A stretch of 64,000 bases of DNA from Nitrincola alkalilacustris (GTDB lineage Bacteria; Pseudomonadota; Gammaproteobacteria; Pseudomonadales; Balneatricaceae). Both the position numbers and the translations under genes were made by a program. Numbering within the stretch: the first letter of the stretch is position 1; every line of letters starts with the position of its first letter. The notes under the pieces were generated by a model. That model worked only from the letters and a program-made list of their open reading frames with translations. It was not told the DNA's origin and ran no database searches. The stretch is taken from NCBI RefSeq assembly GCF_008973755.1, contig NZ_WBOM01000011.1, forward strand, positions 1 through 64,000, in the 5' to 3' direction. Of this stretch, positions 19,860 to 29,564 are shown one piece after another.

Positions 19860-21071
19860 TTAATTACCGATGGAGTGGTGATGCAGTAACATTTGTTCAA
19901 TTAATAGTGCATTTTGAAGGTTCAGTCGCTGAAAAGCGTCGTTGAGATCTCGTTCAGTCAGCTTTTCAATCGCTTTCAAGCGATTTGTCAGCGTGTTGCG
20001 ATGAATTTCGAGGGCATAGGCCGTCTCGACATGATGACCTGAGTGACTGAGAAAAACATGCAGCGTTTTTTTGAGCTTTATAAGCCTCGGTTCACGGGAG
20101 AAACAGAGTTTCCCTAACTGTTTCTGACAAAAATCGACCAGTAGGTGGCGCTGTGGTATCGCGGCAAACAGCGTGCAAATACCGAGTTGCTCATACAGAA
20201 AAATAGACTGGTGAGAGTGATTGATCGCAAAACTTAAGGCCTGCCTGGCTTGCTCTACAGCCTGGGAAAAAGAGATAAGATCCACCTGGGAATCGCTGAT
20301 GCCTATGGATAGTTCTGGGCCGTGCATCAGCCGTGACAGTGTCTTCAAGGCTTGATCGGCATCTTCCATTTTTTCATGGCTGTCTGAGCCCGAAGGCCAC
20401 AGCACGATAAAGTCCTGCTCACACACAAGAACCGGCCAATGGTTATTGCGGCGCCTCAATAGTTCATTTAGCTCCTGCTCAAGCAGCGTATGTTGATACA
20501 GATGCTCTTTGGTTCCGATTTGATCAGCAGTTTGATTTTTGAAACCGAGCGCCATAACGGAATATTGGCCATTATCAGCTAGTCCTAGTTCGTTGCTTCG
20601 CAGATGTATCAGTTCAGGTGCATCAGCAAAGCCATTCATCAGCCTTGTCAGAAATATCCGGACCGATTGCCCAAGAAGGTTATCCTGAACAATTGCCTGG
20701 CTGATCACTTCGGTGACGGTGACCATTTTCAGTGCATAGGGCTGCTCCAATAATGGGAAATTCAGTGCGTTGGCCAGTCTCAGTACCGATTGTGGAATTG
20801 CTCGAATATAGGTGTCTCCAGTCAGCACAACGAGCCCTGCGACATGATGCTCAACACATTCCCTAATAAGACTGCACAGGCTTTCTTCAGAGCGCAGGAG
20901 GTTGATGCCTGTAACAAAAACCAACTCTCCCCCATTAATCCAAAGGGAGATGGATTCATTCTCGGCAATATAGGGCCAACGTACAACTCGTCCAGCACCT
21001 TTAAGCCCGGCCCGAAACCGGATGGTTTCGAGGCCAGGCAAGCGCGTTATATCTGCACAACTGATAGTCAT
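19860..21071 (-). CDS. PucR family transcriptional regulator
   Basis: The 403-residue protein has the PucR layout: an N-terminal purine-catabolism-regulator-like domain (ENESISLWINGGELVFVTGI, about 38-57), a central ligand-binding or GGDEF-related region, and a C-terminal helix-turn-helix in VETAYALEIHRNTLTNRLKA. PucR relatives regulate purine, pyrimidine or amine use in response to metabolites. Its start overlaps the codB stop (ATGA), so it lies between permease and deaminase in one operon and probably controls it in response to a pyrimidine. That role is inferred from context. Confidence 0.88.
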   Translation of the reverse strand: MTISCADITRLPGLETIRFRAGLKGAGRVVRWPYIAENESISLWINGGELVFVTGINLLRSEESLCSLIRECVEHHVAGLVVLTGDTYIRAIPQSVLRLANALNFPLLEQPYALKMVTVTEVISQAIVQDNLLGQSVRIFLTRLMNGFADAPELIHLRSNELGLADNGQYSVMALGFKNQTADQIGTKEHLYQHTLLEQELNELLRRRNNHWPVLVCEQDFIVLWPSGSDSHEKMEDADQALKTLSRLMHGPELSIGISDSQVDLISFSQAVEQARQALSFAINHSHQSIFLYEQLGICTLFAAIPQRHLLVDFCQKQLGKLCFSREPRLIKLKKTLHVFLSHSGHHVETAYALEIHRNTLTNRLKAIEKLTERDLNDAFQRLNLQNALLIEQMLLHHHSIGN

Positions 21072-22324
21072 GAACGCTCAGTACTCAAATCATGGTTTGC
21101 CACGGGGACTTTACTCAGGACCATATAGCCCAGGACGGCACAGATAACGCCCACCACCGGAGGGAGTACTGGCGAAAAATAGGCGGCGGAAGATCCCACA
21201 GCATAGGCGCCCAGACCACACCAGTTGAATGCCGGCAGGGACACCTCATCCAGTTTTGGATAGCGCCCTTTGTGGCGTAGCCAGAAGTCGGCCATGATCA
21301 CGCCGCCGATGGGGGGTATGAAAGTGCCCAGCAGAATCAGAAAAGGGATCAATAAGTTATACATACCACCTACTGCCAGGACTGTGCCGATGGCTGCACC
21401 ACAGATGGTGATCAACTGGCGTTTATCCGTACGCAACAGGTTGCAACCGGCCACGGAAAAGTTATAGATCGTATTATCCTGAGTGGTCCAGATGTTGAGG
21501 AAGAGCATCAAAACAGCAATAACAACAAAACCCTGTGCAATCAGAACATCGACGATATCAGCCTGCTGATAGATCAGAGCACCGAAGGCGCCGGTCAACA
21601 CCATCAAGCCGTTTCCGACGAAGAACGCCGCCATGGTGGCGATAACGGCTATTTTTGGGCTGGCAGCAAAGCGGCTCCAGTTGGTTGCCTGAGTGCCACC
21701 ACTGACAAACGTACCGATAATAACCGTGACCGCAGCAGTCATGCTCATACTGTCGGTGGGTGTTAGTCCCACCAGTACGCTCAGGCCACCAATGTCAGTC
21801 AGCCCAGTGTAAAGACTGAGCAAAATGAACAGCATCATCGCCGGCACCGCAAAACGTGAGAGCCAGTCCAATCCTTTGTAACCGACCATGGCCGTCACAC
21901 AGAAGGCAAAACCGAACAGGATCATCAGTGGTGTTTCCAGCGTCTCAGGGAGCCCGGTTGTTTTGATTAATACAATAGCGAGTGTCGCCGTTCCCCACGC
22001 ATACCAGCCGATCTGTGTGAAACCGAGAATGAAGTCGGATAGCTTGCTGCCTCGTTCACCAAAGCAGAAGCGCCCCATTAATACCGAGTTAAGACCACTT
22101 TTACAGGCGATATAAGCCAGTGTTGACGCATAGATGCCGAGCAACAGGTTACCAATCAGAATAACCAGCAGCAGTTGATAAAAACTGAATGAGGTCCCCA
22201 GAGACCCTCCTGCCCACATGGTGGCAGTGAAGAAAGTGAAACCAAGCAAAACCAGGGATGTTGAAAGTAGCCCCTTACGTGCACTCGCTGGCACTTCACT
22301 CAGTGGATAGTCCGTTTCTTTCAT
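21068..22324 (-). CDS. codB: Cytosine permease
   Basis: CodB imports cytosine; it belongs to the NCS1 family of 12-helix transporters. The start is the ATG giving MKETDYPLSEVPASARKG, which yields 418 residues, matching E. coli CodB (419). Recognisable parts are ATMWAGGSLGTSF in helix 1, QIGWYAWGTATL, GTFVSGGTQATNWSRFA and LGTFIPPIGGVIMADFW. GGGA lies 10 bases upstream of the ATG. Weakly coding sequence extends in frame upstream to 22558 but has no good start. It is the first gene of codB-pucR-codA. Confidence 0.9.
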   Translation of the reverse strand: MKETDYPLSEVPASARKGLLSTSLVLLGFTFFTATMWAGGSLGTSFSFYQLLLVILIGNLLLGIYASTLAYIACKSGLNSVLMGRFCFGERGSKLSDFILGFTQIGWYAWGTATLAIVLIKTTGLPETLETPLMILFGFAFCVTAMVGYKGLDWLSRFAVPAMMLFILLSLYTGLTDIGGLSVLVGLTPTDSMSMTAAVTVIIGTFVSGGTQATNWSRFAASPKIAVIATMAAFFVGNGLMVLTGAFGALIYQQADIVDVLIAQGFVVIAVLMLFLNIWTTQDNTIYNFSVAGCNLLRTDKRQLITICGAAIGTVLAVGGMYNLLIPFLILLGTFIPPIGGVIMADFWLRHKGRYPKLDEVSLPAFNWCGLGAYAVGSSAAYFSPVLPPVVGVICAVLGYMVLSKVPVANHDLSTERS

Positions 22325-22654
22325 AATTAATCGTCCCGTTAATATTGTTTTTGTACGATTTATGACCGTTGGAAGCATATACCAGTTTTTAGAATTGAAC
22401 AGGATGCACTGTGTAACAGTGCTTTTTGAACACTGTCGTCGTAAGAGATGATGTGCAGATGGCACAGTTTTTTGGCTCTTGGCAAGACTAATGAAGGAAG
22501 TGGTTGTTGAAGTGTATTTTGTTTTTCTGGAAGCGCGCTGAAGCACATCTACTGTCAAAAAACAGTGAAATAGGCTATCTTAACTCACTGTTTCGATTCG
22601 TCGAGCTGACGATATCTCCAAACCCTGAGACCTGACAAAGAAAACACGACCGAT

Positions 22655-23848
22655 ATGATTATCAAACCTAAGATTCGCGGCTTTATCTGTACAACCACTC
22701 ATCCTGTTGGCTGTGAGGCCAATGTGCGTGAACAGATCGCCTACACTCGTCAGCAGGGCGAGATCAAGGACGGACCCAAACGGGTTCTGGTTATCGGTGC
22801 ATCCAGTGGCTATGGCCTGGCGTCGCGTATTGCGGCTGCTTTCGGCTCGGGAGCGGCGACACTGGGTGTGTTTTTTGAAAAGCCTGCAACGGATAAAAAA
22901 CCGGGCACGGCAGGCTGGTACAATGCCGCAGCCTTTGAAAAATTGGCTCATGAAGCGGGTCTTTACGCCAAGAGTATCAATGGAGATGCCTTTTCTCATG
23001 AAGCACGAGCGAAGGTGATTGAGCTGATTCGCGCCGACCTGCAGCAAGTTGATCTGGTGGTTTACTCGCTGGCATCGCCGGTGCGCAAGTTGCCCGATAG
23101 TGGCGAAGTGGTGCGCTCTGTACTGAAGCCGATTGGCAAGCCTTACCACTCAACCGCAATTGACACCAATAAAGATGTGATCATCGAGACAGCTGTCGAG
23201 CCTGCGACCGAGCAGGAAGTGGCGGACACCGTGACCGTCATGGGTGGTGAAGACTGGCAACTCTGGATTGAAGCACTGTCGGATGCTGGAGTGCTGGCCA
23301 AAGGTTGCAAAACGGTGGCTTACAGCTACATTGGTTCAGACATCACCTGGCCGATCTACTGGGATGGTGCACTGGGTAAGGCCAAGCAGCATCTGGATGA
23401 TACCGCCAAGCGTCTGGGCCAGCACCTGAACAGTCTCGATGGCCAGGCCAATGTTGCTGTGCTCAAGTCTGTTGTGACTCAGGCAAGCTCCGCAATTCCG
23501 GTCATGCCGCTTTATCTGGCGATGGCGTTCAAGGTGATGCGCGAGCAGGGCATTCATGAGGGCTGCATGGAGCAGGTCTATCGTCTGTTCAGCACCGGTC
23601 TGTATGGCAGCAGCGCGCAGATGGATGAAGATCAGCGCTACCGGCTGGATGACTGGGAGCTGCGTGCTGACGTGCAGGACGCCTGCCGCAAGATCTGGCC
23701 TCAGGTCACCAGCGAGAACCTGTTCGAGCTGACGGACTATGCCCTCTACAAGGATGAGTTCCTGAAGCTGTTTGGATTTGGCATCGAAGGCATAGATTAC
23801 GAAGCGGATGTGAATCCGGAAGTACCGTTTGATGTGATTGAAATCTGA
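22655..23848 (+). CDS. fabV: Trans-2-enoyl-ACP/CoA reductase FabV
   Basis: FabV reduces the 2-enoyl thioester in the last step of the fatty acid elongation cycle, using NADH. The family start [20 protein letters not shown] is intact, the nucleotide loop reads [15 protein letters not shown], and the catalytic Tyr-(8 residues)-Lys pair lies in [12 protein letters not shown]. The 397-residue length is typical. FabV-type reductases are known to be poorly inhibited by triclosan. The ribosome site is weak. It is probably monocistronic. Confidence 0.95.
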   Translation: MIIKPKIRGFICTTTHPVGCEANVREQIAYTRQQGEIKDGPKRVLVIGASSGYGLASRIAAAFGSGAATLGVFFEKPATDKKPGTAGWYNAAAFEKLAHEAGLYAKSINGDAFSHEARAKVIELIRADLQQVDLVVYSLASPVRKLPDSGEVVRSVLKPIGKPYHSTAIDTNKDVIIETAVEPATEQEVADTVTVMGGEDWQLWIEALSDAGVLAKGCKTVAYSYIGSDITWPIYWDGALGKAKQHLDDTAKRLGQHLNSLDGQANVAVLKSVVTQASSAIPVMPLYLAMAFKVMREQGIHEGCMEQVYRLFSTGLYGSSAQMDEDQRYRLDDWELRADVQDACRKIWPQVTSENLFELTDYALYKDEFLKLFGFGIEGIDYEADVNPEVPFDVIEI

Positions 23849-23911
23849 TATTGATGATGCTTGTCATTATCAGGTGACAAGTAAATCGAATATCAGGATA
23901 ATCGAAAATAT

Positions 23912-23946
23912 GGGCTTGTAGTCTATTCAGTACTGCAGGCCTTTTT
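23912..23946 (+). terminator. Possible terminator after fabV
   Basis: GGGCTTG (23912-23918) pairs with CAGGCCT (23936-23942), with two G-T pairs and a 17-base loop, followed by TTTT. A perfect seven-pair hairpin without a T run lies just before it, CTTGTCA/TGACAAG at 23860-23881. Confidence 0.45.
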
Positions 23947-24101
23947 CATTATAGTACTCAGACACCACGCATGATGGCTAGAAGCTGTATGCGTTTGATA
24001 TACGCTGGCTGATTTTTATAAGCAGTCTTATCAGCAGTGCAGGCTTGAACTCAAGCCATCAAAAAGGGCATGGATGTCTGAATAGAATCAAGGATCTGAT
24101 C

Positions 24102-25382
24102 ATGCTGAAGTTTTTCAAGCAACACACACTCCAATTAGGTATTGCTGCTGCCATGCTCGGTAGTCTGTCTGCTCAGGCAGTCACTATTGAATCTGGTAAA
24201 GGGAGTGTTCTCCTTTTTCCGGTTTATACCACTGAGCTGGGCTGGGATTCCTATCTGAATATTCAAAGTCCACATGGTTTTGCCCGCATTGTGTTTCGTG
24301 ATGCAGAGTCGGGAACCGTAGTCAGAAGCTTTAATGTCTATAACAGCTCTGTCTGGCGTGCCAGTCTCAGCCAGCAGGCAGGTGGTACCACCCTGCGAGT
24401 GGCCGAAGGGAGCTGTCTGGTCCATGAGGACGGCTTTGTAGAGGGAGCTGGCGCTGAAATTCAGATCGGTGCATCTGTAGGGATGGTTGAAGTCTATTCA
24501 GAAGGTGATGCTGAAAGCGGAAATTTTGTTGAATGGGAAAACATCCGTTCCCTCAGTTGCTCTACAATTTCAGGGCGTTGGGGGCCGGGAGGAAGCTGGT
24601 CAGCAAACGCTCCCAGCATTGGTTACCCTAGCACATTGACTGGCGAAATGATTCTGATCAATGTTCAGAGGGGGCTTGCCGCTCAGTATATTCCAGTTGG
24701 TCTAAACCGATTCAATGCAGGCTTGCCTCATACAGCCCCTTCCAGTGCGCACCCCAACCTGACAGATGCCAGGCCGCGCTTGAACAGTTTTGATCCCCCA
24801 CTGTGGGGTGATGTTACCCCGGCAGAAGGCTTGGAGTTGGTTGCCGATGCCCTGCGCGCCTCCTCATTAACGAATGATGTCACGTTACTGGACAGCGTCG
24901 ATGCGCGCACTGACTGGATCATCAGCTACCCGTTGCAGGGCTATGGCTATACCAAGCCCTATCAGGTCACACTGAATGGCGTTCAACGCTATTGTGATAC
25001 CTTCGGGCTGCCGGCCAAAGCTGGCCGCCCCTCTGTTACGCTGGTTCCCGCGGTGCAAACAGGGATGTTGATCAGCAGTGCCGGGACCGACTCTCAGGTA
25101 AGCAACGCTTCGCCTGAAGCGGATGTGTCGCTGTGCAATGCCGTTAACTTCGTTGCATTCGGTGATAAGCAATCCTGGTTGGCTGATGAGCAGAGCAGCC
25201 TGCTTAACCGTATCCCCGCAGATCTATTAGTCGGTCAATCCAACAGGGTCAAGTGGACAATGGCACAGCCTCAGCCGGTAGTGGCATTCAGACTGACGAC
25301 CCTGGTAAATGGGACGCTCTCAGGTGGCAGTGTACTGGCCAACTACGCCGTGATGCAGCAGCATCAGACACAGAAGCCCTGA
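24102..25382 (+). CDS. Secreted protein of unrecognised family, paralogue A
   Basis: The ATG at 24102, with AAGGA eight bases upstream, gives a signal peptide (MLKFFKQHTLQLGIAAAMLG, cleavage after about SLSAQA) and a 426-residue protein. I recognise no family. It shares a series of motifs in the same order with the next gene: GWDSYLNI, FNVYNSS-WRASLS, LRVAEG-CLV, EGAGAEI, DWIISYPL-GY, a CD-F--PAK-G-PS segment and NGTL-GGSVLANYA near the end. Four or five cysteines are conserved between the copies. A strand-rich periplasmic or extracellular protein is likely. It is probably co-transcribed with paralogue B. Confidence 0.8.
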   Translation: MLKFFKQHTLQLGIAAAMLGSLSAQAVTIESGKGSVLLFPVYTTELGWDSYLNIQSPHGFARIVFRDAESGTVVRSFNVYNSSVWRASLSQQAGGTTLRVAEGSCLVHEDGFVEGAGAEIQIGASVGMVEVYSEGDAESGNFVEWENIRSLSCSTISGRWGPGGSWSANAPSIGYPSTLTGEMILINVQRGLAAQYIPVGLNRFNAGLPHTAPSSAHPNLTDARPRLNSFDPPLWGDVTPAEGLELVADALRASSLTNDVTLLDSVDARTDWIISYPLQGYGYTKPYQVTLNGVQRYCDTFGLPAKAGRPSVTLVPAVQTGMLISSAGTDSQVSNASPEADVSLCNAVNFVAFGDKQSWLADEQSSLLNRIPADLLVGQSNRVKWTMAQPQPVVAFRLTTLVNGTLSGGSVLANYAVMQQHQTQKP

Positions 25383-25417
25383 TAGTTTGACAATGACAGA
25401 ATAGAAACAAGGATGAG

Positions 25418-26692
25418 ATGATGAAAAGTCAATCAAAGATCAAAACCTGGGGCCTGCAAGCGCTTGCTGCTGGAAGTCTGCTGTTAAACGCACTGCCGGG
25501 TCAGGCTCAGGTATTGGGTGATGATGGGGTGGGAGAGGTACTGCTGTTTTCCTTTTTCAGTACGCAGCAGGGGTGGGACTCCTATCTGAATATCAGCCAT
25601 CAGCCGGGTGACAGCGGCGCTTTCCGCGTCTTGATCCGTGAAGGATATGATGGCGAGAAGGTCACCAGCTTCAATGTCTATAACAGCTCAACCTGGCGTG
25701 CCAGCCTGAGTGCACAAGGCGATGGGAGCGTGCTGAGGGTAGCCGAGGGTGGCTGTCTGGTGACAGGGTCGACTCAGATGGAGGGTGCAGGTGCAGAAAT
25801 TGCATTGCCGACTTCAATGGGGATGGTTGAGGTATATGCCTTGCCAACACCACCGGAAACAGTGGGTGAAAGCTGCGACCAGATAGGTAGCTGGTCGCGA
25901 GGTGGGCGCTGGCTATCAGGTGTTGCACAACAGACGCTGGTACCACCCTATGCTGAACTGTCGGGTGAGATGATGCTGGTCAATGTTGCCAAGGGGCTGG
26001 CGACTGAATATCCGGCTATTGCGTTTCGTGAGTTCATGCACAACCCAGTGCACGCTAAGCCACAGGCAGACAAGCCTGATCTGAGCAGTGCGAGGGAGGG
26101 GGCGTATCGTTTGAATCAGCTGTTACAGGTATCTGAGGACATGCTCGGTAATGATGTCACGATGGATGCGAGTATCAATGCTCAGACAGACTGGATCATC
26201 AGCTACCCCTTAATCGGATATGAAGAGCCACTCTCACCATGGGACGAGATTATGGTCAATGGTGAGCTAAGACAGTGCGACTCATTTGCATTCCCAGCCA
26301 AGCCGGGAGGTCCAAGTCTGAGTGTTGTATTTAATGTTGTACCGTTGTGGCAGATGAATAAGTTACCAGCGTTGAAACATCAGGAGGGAATGGCATTGGA
26401 CGTTGAAATAACCCCACTCCCTACTATTCAGGTTGAACCGGCGCTGTGCTACGGCGTGAATGTGGTCAGCTTCGGTGACCAGGGCGCCATGATCATTGAT
26501 GGAGGTGATGTGAGACATTACGCCATTGCGAGCAATGAGCTGATTGAGGGCGTGAGCTATGTGAGGTGGAGTCCAGCCAGGTACGGCCGTGCTGCTGTTG
26601 CCTATAAGCTGACCAGCTTTCAAAATGGCACTCTGCAGGGCGGGAGCGTTCTAGCCAACTATGCCATCATGAAAAGGCATGTTGAACACTGA
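25418..26692 (+). CDS. Secreted protein of unrecognised family, paralogue B
   Basis: This 424-residue protein has a signal peptide (cleavage after about LPGQAQ) and is a diverged tandem copy of paralogue A, sharing GWDSYLNI, FNVYNSSTWRASLS, LRVAEGGCLV, MGMVEVYA, DWIISYPLIGYEEP and NGTLQGGSVLANYAIMKRH. The two differ most between residues 110 and 200. AAGGA fits the second ATG (25421) better than the first (25418). The gap from paralogue A is 35 bases. A strong terminator follows, so the pair is a self-contained two-gene unit. Function unknown. Confidence 0.8.
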   Translation: MMKSQSKIKTWGLQALAAGSLLLNALPGQAQVLGDDGVGEVLLFSFFSTQQGWDSYLNISHQPGDSGAFRVLIREGYDGEKVTSFNVYNSSTWRASLSAQGDGSVLRVAEGGCLVTGSTQMEGAGAEIALPTSMGMVEVYALPTPPETVGESCDQIGSWSRGGRWLSGVAQQTLVPPYAELSGEMMLVNVAKGLATEYPAIAFREFMHNPVHAKPQADKPDLSSAREGAYRLNQLLQVSEDMLGNDVTMDASINAQTDWIISYPLIGYEEPLSPWDEIMVNGELRQCDSFAFPAKPGGPSLSVVFNVVPLWQMNKLPALKHQEGMALDVEITPLPTIQVEPALCYGVNVVSFGDQGAMIIDGGDVRHYAIASNELIEGVSYVRWSPARYGRAAVAYKLTSFQNGTLQGGSVLANYAIMKRHVEH

Positions 26693-26725
26693 TATTGACA
26701 CACGTTGAGGTGTTGTAATGGCTGT

Positions 26726-26757
26726 AAAAGGCGCTCTTATGAGCGCCTTTTTATTTT
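26726..26757 (+). terminator. Rho-independent terminator after the paralogue pair
   Basis: AAAAGGCGCTC (26726-26736) pairs perfectly with GAGCGCCTTTTT (26741-26752) around TTAT, and more T residues follow. Confidence 0.92.
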
Positions 26758-26937
26758 CAGGGATGATCAGCTAGCTGCAGTGGAGCAGCGATTACCCGCT
26801 AAGCTGTGACCCGCCCCGAAAATAAAGCATCCTCCATACGTATAAAGGAGTATACAGACAGCTTTTTGTCGCCAGAGTTAAAGCGCCATCATCATTTTTG
26901 ATCAATACTTAGACACCCCTTTATTGGACATGTCGTC

Positions 26938-27687
26938 ATGTTGTCAGCTTTGATCAGATTACTGGGCAGTGTACTGCTGATATTGAGTGCCAACCTCCAG
27001 GCCGATGAGCTTCATATCACAATCAGCACCGGTGAGTACGCACCTTTCACGACAGAGCAGCATGAACATTATGGCTTGATCAATCAGGCGATCACCGAGG
27101 CCTTCAGGCGTCAGGGTGTGGTGGCCGAGTATCAGTTTCTGCCCTGGGCCAGAGCGCTGGAAAGTGTTGCGGTCGGTGAGAGTGATGCCAGCTCCTTTTG
27201 GTATTACAGTCCTGATCTGGAGAAGGACTATCTGCTCAGTGATCCGATTCATGAACATCGTGAAGTGTTTTTTCACCTGAAGAGTCTTGACGTACCGCAC
27301 TGGCAGGAGTTGTCTGACCTGTCCCATCTCACTTTCGGGGCAACCCGGGGTTATACCTATACACCCGAGTTCTGGGCGCTTGGACAGCGCAAACTGCTGC
27401 ATCAGCAGGTGGTGTCGTCTGATGAGCAGGGGCTGCTGATGTTGATGTCGCGCAGGATAGATCTGCTGCCGATGGATGAGGTGGTGGGGTGGCAGATGTT
27501 TCAGGACAAGTTGTCTGAGGATGAGTTGTCGAGAGTGACGGTCAGTGAAAAGCCGCTGAAAGCCTCTGAGTCTTATCTGGTTTTTTCCAGAGCTAATAAT
27601 GATGCCACCGACTTGCTGGAAAAATTCAATGCTGGATTGAGGTCGATGAAGAGTGACGGTACGTTTGATGCAATATTTGCTCGGTAG
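26938..27687 (+). CDS. Periplasmic family 3 solute-binding protein
   Basis: The 249-residue protein has a signal peptide (MLSALIRLLGSVLLILSANL, cleavage after about QADE) and the family 3 amino-acid-binding fold, seen in ITISTGEYAPFT near the start, FLPWARALESVAVGESDAS, FGATRGYTYTPEFW and RRIDLLPMDEVVGWQ. No permease or ATPase gene is beside it, so it may be an orphan binding protein or a sensor component. It is separated from the upstream pair by a terminator and is convergent with the acyl-CoA synthetase gene at 27771. Confidence 0.8.
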   Translation: MLSALIRLLGSVLLILSANLQADELHITISTGEYAPFTTEQHEHYGLINQAITEAFRRQGVVAEYQFLPWARALESVAVGESDASSFWYYSPDLEKDYLLSDPIHEHREVFFHLKSLDVPHWQELSDLSHLTFGATRGYTYTPEFWALGQRKLLHQQVVSSDEQGLLMLMSRRIDLLPMDEVVGWQMFQDKLSEDELSRVTVSEKPLKASESYLVFSRANNDATDLLEKFNAGLRSMKSDGTFDAIFAR

Positions 27688-27711
27688 TTACAATCTGAGT
27701 ATCAAAGCGCA

Positions 27712-27740
27712 GCAGGAGAGGTGCTTCAACACCCTCCTGC
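27712..27740. terminator. Hairpin between convergent genes
   Basis: GCAGGA (27712-27717) and TCCTGC (27735-27740) close an inner stem GGTG/CACC. No T tract follows on either strand, so termination is uncertain. Confidence 0.4.
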
Positions 27741-27770
27741 TAACCTCCGGCTGATCCAGAGAAGTACGGA

Positions 27771-29462
27771 TCAGTCGTCCTTCAGTCCCAACTCCTCAAT
27801 GGAAATCTCACGCATCTTGAACTTCTGTATCTTGCCAGTCACTGTCATCGGGAACTGATCGACAAACTTGAAGTAACGCGGGATCTTGAAGTGAGTGATT
27901 TTGCCTTTGCAGAATTCACGCAGCGCTTCTGCTGTCACATCCTCTGCGCCCGGGTGCAGTTTTACCCAGGCGATCAGCTCTTCACCATATTTCTTGTCTG
28001 GCACGCCGGTCACCTGTACATCGGATATGGCCGGGTGGGTATAGAGATACTCCTCCACCTCTTTCGGGTAGACGTTCTCGCCACCGCGAATCACCATATC
28101 CTTGATACGGCCTACGATCTGGATATAACCCTCATCATCCATGATCGCCAGATCACCTGTGTGCATCCAGCCTGCTTCGTCTATGGTTTCGGCAGTCGCC
28201 TTGTCGTTATTCCAGTATTTCAGCATCACACTGTAGCCTCGAGTGCACAGCTCGCCGATCTCGCCACGAGGCATGATGCGGCCTGTGGCAGGGTCGATCA
28301 CCTTGCTTTCAAGATGAGGCTGGGTACGACCGACAGTGGAGACGCGCTTGGCAATCGGATCATCGGCACCTGTCTGGGTGGATACAGGGCTGGTTTCGGT
28401 CATGCCGTAGGCGATCTGGACTTCGCTCATATGCATCTTTTCGATCACCTGCTTCATCACCTCGGTCGGGCAGATGGAGCCGGCCATGATGCCGGTACGC
28501 AGGGATGACAGATCCATATCGTTGAATTCAGGGTGCTCCAGTTCGGCGATAAACATGGTCGGTACGCCATACAGCGCTGTTGCGCGCTCCTGATGCACGG
28601 CACGCAGCACTGCGCCTGGCTCAAAACCCTCTTCAGGGTAGATCATGGTGGCGCCGTGTGTGACGCAGCCCAGGTTACCCATCACCATGCCAAAGCAGTG
28701 GTACAGCGGCACCGGTATCACCAGACGATCCTGATCGGTGAAGCGCATGCTCTCGGCCACAAAAAAGCCGTTGTTCAGAATATTGTGGTGTGACAGCGTA
28801 GCCCCTTTCGGGAAGCCTGTAGTGCCGGAGGTGTACTGAATATTGATCGCATCGTCAAACTGCAGTTGCGCCTGGATCTCATCGACCGCTTCCTGAGTGG
28901 TTGCTTCGCTGCCCAGCATGAACTCGTTCCAGCTCCACATCCCTGGGTGCTTGTTGCTGTCCAGATTGATAACGCCTTGAAGATGCGGCAGCTTGGCACA
29001 TTTCAACTGGCCTTCTCCGCACATCTTCAGCTCGGGAGCCAGTTCATAGATCATATGGCGATAGTCGGAGCTCTTGAAGCTGTCTGCCGAGATCAGGAAG
29101 CGTGTTTCTGACTGGTTCAGCGCATATTCCAGCTCATGCAGGCGATAGGCGGGGTTGATATTGACCAGTATTGCGCCGACTTTGGCGGTGGCAAACTGGC
29201 TGACTGTCCACTCATAGCGGTTGGGTGACCAGACGCCGATGCGATCACCGGGTTTGACACCGATGCTGAGCAGGGCGCGGGCGCAGCGGTTCACTTCTGC
29301 CTGCAGTTCCCGGTAGCTCCAGCGAATATTCTGGTGCAGTACGATCAGTGCGTCATTGTCCGGGTAGCGATTGGCGGTTGCGTCAAACATGTCGCCGATC
29401 GTCATGCCGATCAGAGGTTGTTCTGCCGTGCCACTGGTGTAGCTGGGTAGCGTTTTACTCAT
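27771..29462 (-). CDS. AMP-binding acyl-CoA synthetase of the liu region
   Basis: This 563-residue enzyme forms acyl-CoA through an acyl-adenylate. It shows [69 protein letters not shown] and the catalytic lysine region [13 protein letters not shown]. It is of the FadD-like class often linked with leucine and isovalerate genes, where it could activate branched or medium-chain acids. It lies 102 bases after the AhpD-like gene on the same strand and is probably the last gene of the liu cluster. Substrate is not determined. Confidence 0.9.
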   Translation of the reverse strand: MSKTLPSYTSGTAEQPLIGMTIGDMFDATANRYPDNDALIVLHQNIRWSYRELQAEVNRCARALLSIGVKPGDRIGVWSPNRYEWTVSQFATAKVGAILVNINPAYRLHELEYALNQSETRFLISADSFKSSDYRHMIYELAPELKMCGEGQLKCAKLPHLQGVINLDSNKHPGMWSWNEFMLGSEATTQEAVDEIQAQLQFDDAINIQYTSGTTGFPKGATLSHHNILNNGFFVAESMRFTDQDRLVIPVPLYHCFGMVMGNLGCVTHGATMIYPEEGFEPGAVLRAVHQERATALYGVPTMFIAELEHPEFNDMDLSSLRTGIMAGSICPTEVMKQVIEKMHMSEVQIAYGMTETSPVSTQTGADDPIAKRVSTVGRTQPHLESKVIDPATGRIMPRGEIGELCTRGYSVMLKYWNNDKATAETIDEAGWMHTGDLAIMDDEGYIQIVGRIKDMVIRGGENVYPKEVEEYLYTHPAISDVQVTGVPDKKYGEELIAWVKLHPGAEDVTAEALREFCKGKITHFKIPRYFKFVDQFPMTVTGKIQKFKMREISIEELGLKDD

Positions 29463-29564
29463 GTTCTGACTCCAATTGTTTTTGTTATTGGATCAATATT
29501 ATTTTTAAAATAGTCGTCGCTTGCTCTTCACCAGATGAACAGGTGAACAGCTGAATAATCCGGT

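Noticed and set aside
22325-22558. N-terminal extension of codB
   Set aside because: The permease family start is MKETDYPLSEVP, and the extension has no match or ribosome site.
26761-26900. Possible sixth-type operator ACACCCCTTTATT near 26910
   Set aside because: The core spacing does not fit the shared element when aligned on CCCT.
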